From JARLFX01 sp036404255 (GTDB taxonomy: Bacteria > Acidobacteriota > Terriglobia > Terriglobales > Acidobacteriaceae): 7,254 nucleotides of DNA. The stretch covers positions 1 through 7,254 of the forward strand of contig DASWOP010000152.1 in assembly GCA_036404255.1 (NCBI GenBank), in the 5' to 3' direction. Positions 5,269 through 7,254 of the stretch are shown here, piece after piece (within the stretch, counting starts at the first letter, position 1; every line of letters begins with the position of its first letter). The notes beneath the pieces were generated by a model, which saw only the letters and a program-made list of their open reading frames with translations, ran no database searches and was not told the origin of the DNA. A program made the position numbers and the translations under genes.

Positions 5269-5311
5269 CTGGGATGGTATGAGCACCTGCATCCCAGGTC
5301 TCAGAAGCGAG
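5269..5311 (+). repeat. Partial repeat R3 with its own inverted repeat
   Basis: TCCCAGGTCTCAGAAGCGAG (5292-5311) is the left half of the composite repeat, cut where the second arm should begin. Its upstream flank supplies another partner: CTGGGATG (5269-5276) pairs with CATCCCAG (5290-5297) over a 13-nt loop. It looks like a rearranged or truncated copy. Confidence 0.65.
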
Positions 5312-5316
5312 TGTTC

Positions 5317-5364
5317 AGTCTCATGACATCCTTTGCACATTGTCCCGGGAGATCCTTTACACTT
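5317..5364 (+). repeat. 24-nt tandem pair, possible insertion-sequence end
   Basis: Two adjacent 24-nt units share GTCYC in their first half and ATCCTTTRCAC in their second (5328-5338 and 5352-5362). It separates R3 from R4. Spaced multi-site ends like this occur at some IS termini, but no transposase is present, so the origin is only a suggestion. Confidence 0.4.
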
Positions 5365-5365
5365 C

Positions 5366-5464
5366 TGCGCGTCGCGCGTCGTCGCTTTGCGACGATTCCC
5401 AGGTCTCAGAAGCGAGATCCATTCGACAAGCTCAGGACAGGCTCTGGGGCACCCACATTTGTGG
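5366..5464 (+). repeat. Composite repeat R4, interrupted by a short inserted repeat
   Basis: It matches R1 from TGCGCGTCGCGCG onward, with hairpin CGTCGC-TTT-GCGACG, then CCCAGGTCTCAGAAGCGAGA. There, 26 nt (5418-5443) replace one base inside the second arm before CTGGGGCACCC resumes. The insert contains TTCGACAAGCTCAGGAC, a short sequence I recall as dispersed in many unrelated bacterial genomes. The terminal CCACA-TT-TGTGG hairpin is intact (5453-5464). It ends 12 nt beyond the TRIC stop on the opposite strand. Confidence 0.8.
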
Positions 5465-5476
5465 CGCGGTGTGCGG

Positions 5477-6142
5477 CTACTCGGTGTCGCCGTAGGTGCG
5501 GACGGCTTTGGTTCGCCAGCCGAAGCGGACGCTCAATAGGCGCATGAGGAATCCGGCGAGGATGCCGATGGGGCTGGCGGCGCTGGCTGGCATGCCTGCG
5601 TAGGTCAACAAAAGAAACAACAGGGCGCTGGTGGCTGCGGCAGTAGCATAGGGTTCGCCGCGCTCGAAGACACTGGGCGTGCGGCCGCTGAAGACGTCGC
5701 GCAGGGAGCCGCCGCCCACGGCCGTCATGACGCCGAGCAGAAGACATGGAAACAGCTCAAGGCCGGCGGCCTGCGCGCGGATGGTTCCGGCAATGGCGAA
5801 GAAGCCCAGGGCCAGGGCGTCGATGACGAGGATGGCGCGCGACATCCGGGGGCCTACGCTGGAGCCGAAGAGCAGCGCGAGGACTGAGCCAAGCAGAGCG
5901 AGATAGAGATAGCGGGGATTGGCAAGGGCGAGGGGAAGTCCGCGCTGGAGGAGGGTGTCTCGCGCAAGGCCGCCGCCGACGCCGGAGATCATGCCAAGGC
6001 CGATGATGCCAACGTAATCGAAGTTGAAACGGGTATCGCGGCGGGCGGCGAGCGCTCCAGCCAATGCGCCCACGACGACGCCGGAGTAGTCGATCAGCGA
6101 GAAGAGCGATGTGGTGTTGACCGGCGGCGGGGTGAGTGTCAT
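5477..6142 (-). CDS. TRIC / UPF0126 family membrane protein
   Basis: 221-aa inner-membrane protein with about seven hydrophobic segments and the duplicated glycine-rich signature of the family: GVGGGLARDTLL (54-65) and AVGGGSLRDVFSGRTP (141-156). Prokaryotic TRIC homologues form trimeric monovalent-cation channels, and the underlying Pfam repeat carries the older name glycine transporter; which cargo applies here is not visible. Full length for the family. The start is ATG 6142, with a weak AAGAAAG about seven bases upstream. The long Thr/Pro N-terminus before the first membrane segment (about 17-34) is mildly unusual. It is probably transcribed alone, separated from the upstream coiled-coil gene by a 329-nt repeat-filled gap. 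Confidence 0.93.
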   Translation of the reverse strand: MTLTPPPVNTTSLFSLIDYSGVVVGALAGALAARRDTRFNFDYVGIIGLGMISGVGGGLARDTLLQRGLPLALANPRYLYLALLGSVLALLFGSSVGPRMSRAILVIDALALGFFAIAGTIRAQAAGLELFPCLLLGVMTAVGGGSLRDVFSGRTPSVFERGEPYATAAATSALLFLLLTYAGMPASAASPIGILAGFLMRLLSVRFGWRTKAVRTYGDTE

Positions 6143-6158
6143 GCGTGGCTTTCTTGTT

Positions 6159-6259
6159 GGGGGTGGAGACAGGACCCCCCGGGGCTAAAGCCCCTTCCCT
6201 TTTTCTGTGGCTACTTCCGTGGGGCTAAAGCCCCACTCCCCCCGGCTAAAAGCCGGGGG
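6159..6259. repeat. Cluster of four hairpins with GGGGCTAAAGCCCC modules
   Basis: GGGGGT/ACCCCC (6159-6179, 9-nt loop); GGGGCTAAAGCCCC at 6181-6194 and again at 6221-6234, exactly 40 nt apart; then a perfect 9-bp stem CCCCCGGCT/AGCCGGGGG with loop AAA (6239-6259). They sit in the upstream region of the TRIC gene. R1 carries a related GGGGCTGAAGCCC, linking the families. There are no T-runs. Of the 329-nt gap 6143-6471, the part 6260-6324 shows nothing recognisable. Confidence 0.85.
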
Positions 6260-6324
6260 CTTAATCCCGAACGAACTGGATACCGACTCGTGCAATCTCG
6301 ATCCTGGAAGGATTGCTTCTGTGT

Positions 6325-6474
6325 CCAACTGAGTTGCTCGTGACTAACTCTGTGTTGCTTGCAGCCAACTGCGTTGCTGCTTGTCACTAACTGCTTCGCT
6401 TACGGCTAACAGTGATTACGAAACTCTGTTGCTTGCCTCCAGCTACCGTTCTTGGGGCCAACTGCATTGCTTTA
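6325..6474. repeat. Degenerate ~20-nt tandem array (CYAACT...TTGCT units)
   Basis: CCAACT/CTAACT starts occur at 6325, 6344, 6365, 6387, 6406 (CTAACA) and 6458, with weaker units between. Intervals are 19-22 nt, and TTGCT follows most starts. Some units are near-palindromes, such as CAACTGAGTTG. The last unit runs into the stop codon of the coiled-coil gene (6472-6474). Confidence 0.65.
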
Positions 6475-6876
6475 GGCGCGGGTGTGCAGGATGAAGACCA
6501 GAACCATCAAGGCTACGAGTAGAACTACCGTGGCGATGCCCAAGGCTTTGACCCAGAGGCTGATGGATTCAAGCTCGCGCTCGACGGCTTCTACGCGACG
6601 CTCGCTGTGCTCCAGGGCCATGCGCAGGCGCTTCACTTCCTCTTCCACGCCGGCGATCTGGAGGGTCTGGTCCTGCATCTGGCGGAGGATGCTGGCGTGG
6701 GCACGGCTGACGCCTGTGAGGTCTTCACGCAGGCCGCTGACGTCTACCGCTGGAGGTGCTGGCAGAAGATTGGCGGAGAAGTTGGTGCCGGTGACTCCGT
6801 TTTCGAGCATGCGCAGGAGACGAAGCAGATTCGGGCCGTGCTTCCTGAAAAGCTCGACGATGTCTGTGATTCCCAT
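6472..6876 (-). CDS. Coiled-coil protein with C-terminal membrane anchor
   Basis: 134-aa protein of no family I can name. N-terminal amphipathic part (ITDIVELFRKHGPNLLRLLRML), a Pro-rich hinge (38-44), a heptad-like coiled coil (about 50-107, with ASILRQMQDQTLQIAGVEEE and RRVEAVERELESI), and one hydrophobic segment at 109-130 followed by HTRA. This predicts a tail-anchored membrane protein whose coiled coil could oligomerise or bind a partner. ATG 6876 lies nine nt after the VKOR stop, giving operon-like spacing. No clear Shine-Dalgarno, so translation may be coupled to VKOR. The reading is supported by the coherent coiled-coil and membrane pattern in this frame only; the long opposite-strand frames have none. 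Confidence 0.8.
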   Translation of the reverse strand: MGITDIVELFRKHGPNLLRLLRMLENGVTGTNFSANLLPAPPAVDVSGLREDLTGVSRAHASILRQMQDQTLQIAGVEEEVKRLRMALEHSERRVEAVERELESISLWVKALGIATVVLLVALMVLVFILHTRA

Positions 6877-6885
6877 AGATGAAGT

Positions 6886-7254
6886 TTACGCTATGGCTGC
6901 GGCGCTGCGGCGGGACTGGAGTACCACGTTGAGGATTCCGAGCAGCACCATGACCGCTATGACGGACTGCGACCATACGCAGTAGATGCACCACTTCTGC
7001 AGGATGGCGTCTTCGACGTACGACAGGTATCCGGCAAAGAGGCAGCCCGCTATCGTCACGGCAAGAAAGAGGCGGTCGCGGCCAAAAGCGATGAGCAGAA
7101 GCATGACGGCGTAGCCGGCGATGCCCAGCGCTGCGATCGGCACGTTGAAGCCGCTCTCGGGGTTGGGATTGTCCCACGTGGGCTTGGGCGAGGGCGGGAA
7201 GACGGAGAAGCGCGAATGGTTCACAATGCCGCAGTCCCACTTCTCACTGACAGC
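6886..7254 (-). CDS. VKOR-family disulfide-forming membrane protein (5' end missing)
   Basis: Bacterial vitamin K epoxide reductase homologue. It reoxidises periplasmic thiol oxidants of the DsbA type and passes electrons to quinone. The frame is open to the right edge. The first residues AVSEKWDCGIVNHS hold the second loop cysteine and, six residues on, Ser, the C-x(5)-S spacing of VKOR (human C51/S57); the partner loop cysteine lies beyond the window. The active site is WCIYCVW (CxxC) at the start of the last membrane helix. Membrane segments: IAALGIAGYAVMLLLIAF, LFLAVTIAGCLFAGYLSYV, CVWSQSVIAVMVLLGILNVV. GTG 7224 is internal, because starting there would remove the loop cysteine. No C-terminal thioredoxin fusion: the protein ends shortly after the last helix. 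First visible gene of a minus-strand pair with the coiled-coil protein. Confidence 0.9.
   Translation of the reverse strand, partial: AVSEKWDCGIVNHSRFSVFPPSPKPTWDNPNPESGFNVPIAALGIAGYAVMLLLIAFGRDRLFLAVTIAGCLFAGYLSYVEDAILQKWCIYCVWSQSVIAVMVLLGILNVVLQSRRSAAAIA

Noticed and set aside
6325..6474. CRISPR array
   Set aside because: Units are degenerate and only about 20 nt in total, with no identical repeats separated by unique 30-nt-class spacers and no cas genes.
6482..7240. Long plus-strand frames (6482-6985, 6607-6882) and a minus-strand frame (6725-7240) over the coiled-coil and VKOR genes
   Set aside because: Arg/Ser/His-rich shadows without membrane or domain patterns; the chosen frames show CxxC, membrane helices and a coiled coil.

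Overview
The window reads as a chromosomal segment of a GC-rich soil-type bacterium. The mix of gene families and the dense hairpin-forming intergenic repeats (GGGGCTAAAGCCCC modules, a CCCAGGTCTC/GAGACCTGGG module, a GGAT-periodic module) suggest an Acidobacteriota genome of the Terriglobales/Edaphobacter/Granulicella kind. That is an inference from general resemblance; no marker gene is present to prove it.

Layout, left to right. (1) 1-1399, plus strand: the 3' part of a class C beta-lactamase-like serine hydrolase, coupled by an ATGA overlap to a MarR-family regulator. (2) 1432-2046, minus strand and convergent with it: a short regulator made of a degenerate response-regulator receiver and a Fis-type helix-turn-helix. 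(3) 2047-2714: no confident gene. It holds one copy of a GGAT-periodic repeat, a two-part hairpin and overlapping small open frames of doubtful coding value. (4) 2715-4318: an accessory-looking stretch, visibly less GC-rich than its flanks. It has an unrecognised 241-aa plus-strand protein with a good ribosome binding site, a convergent minus-strand HEPN/AbiU2-like protein, and the frameshifted, truncated 5' end of a site-specific DNA methyltransferase immediately upstream of the HEPN gene. (5) 4319-5476: an ArsR-family regulator embedded in a field of composite repeats, one copy of which has been interrupted by a second, short repeat. (6) 5477-7254, all minus strand: a VKOR-family disulfide-forming membrane protein (cut by the right edge), a coiled-coil protein with a C-terminal membrane anchor 9 nt downstream of it, a 329-nt repeat-filled gap, then a TRIC/UPF0126 membrane protein.

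How the genes relate. The hydrolase and MarR gene form a likely co-regulated pair. VKOR and the coiled-coil protein are spaced like an operon. The HEPN gene and methyltransferase remnant look like a worn restriction-modification/abortive-infection locus. I do not see a complete, convincing new multi-gene system. The best candidates for something undescribed are the HEPN protein with its convergent orphan partner, the pseudo-receiver regulator with Glu at the phosphorylation site, and the modular repeats whose hairpins show compensatory base changes.
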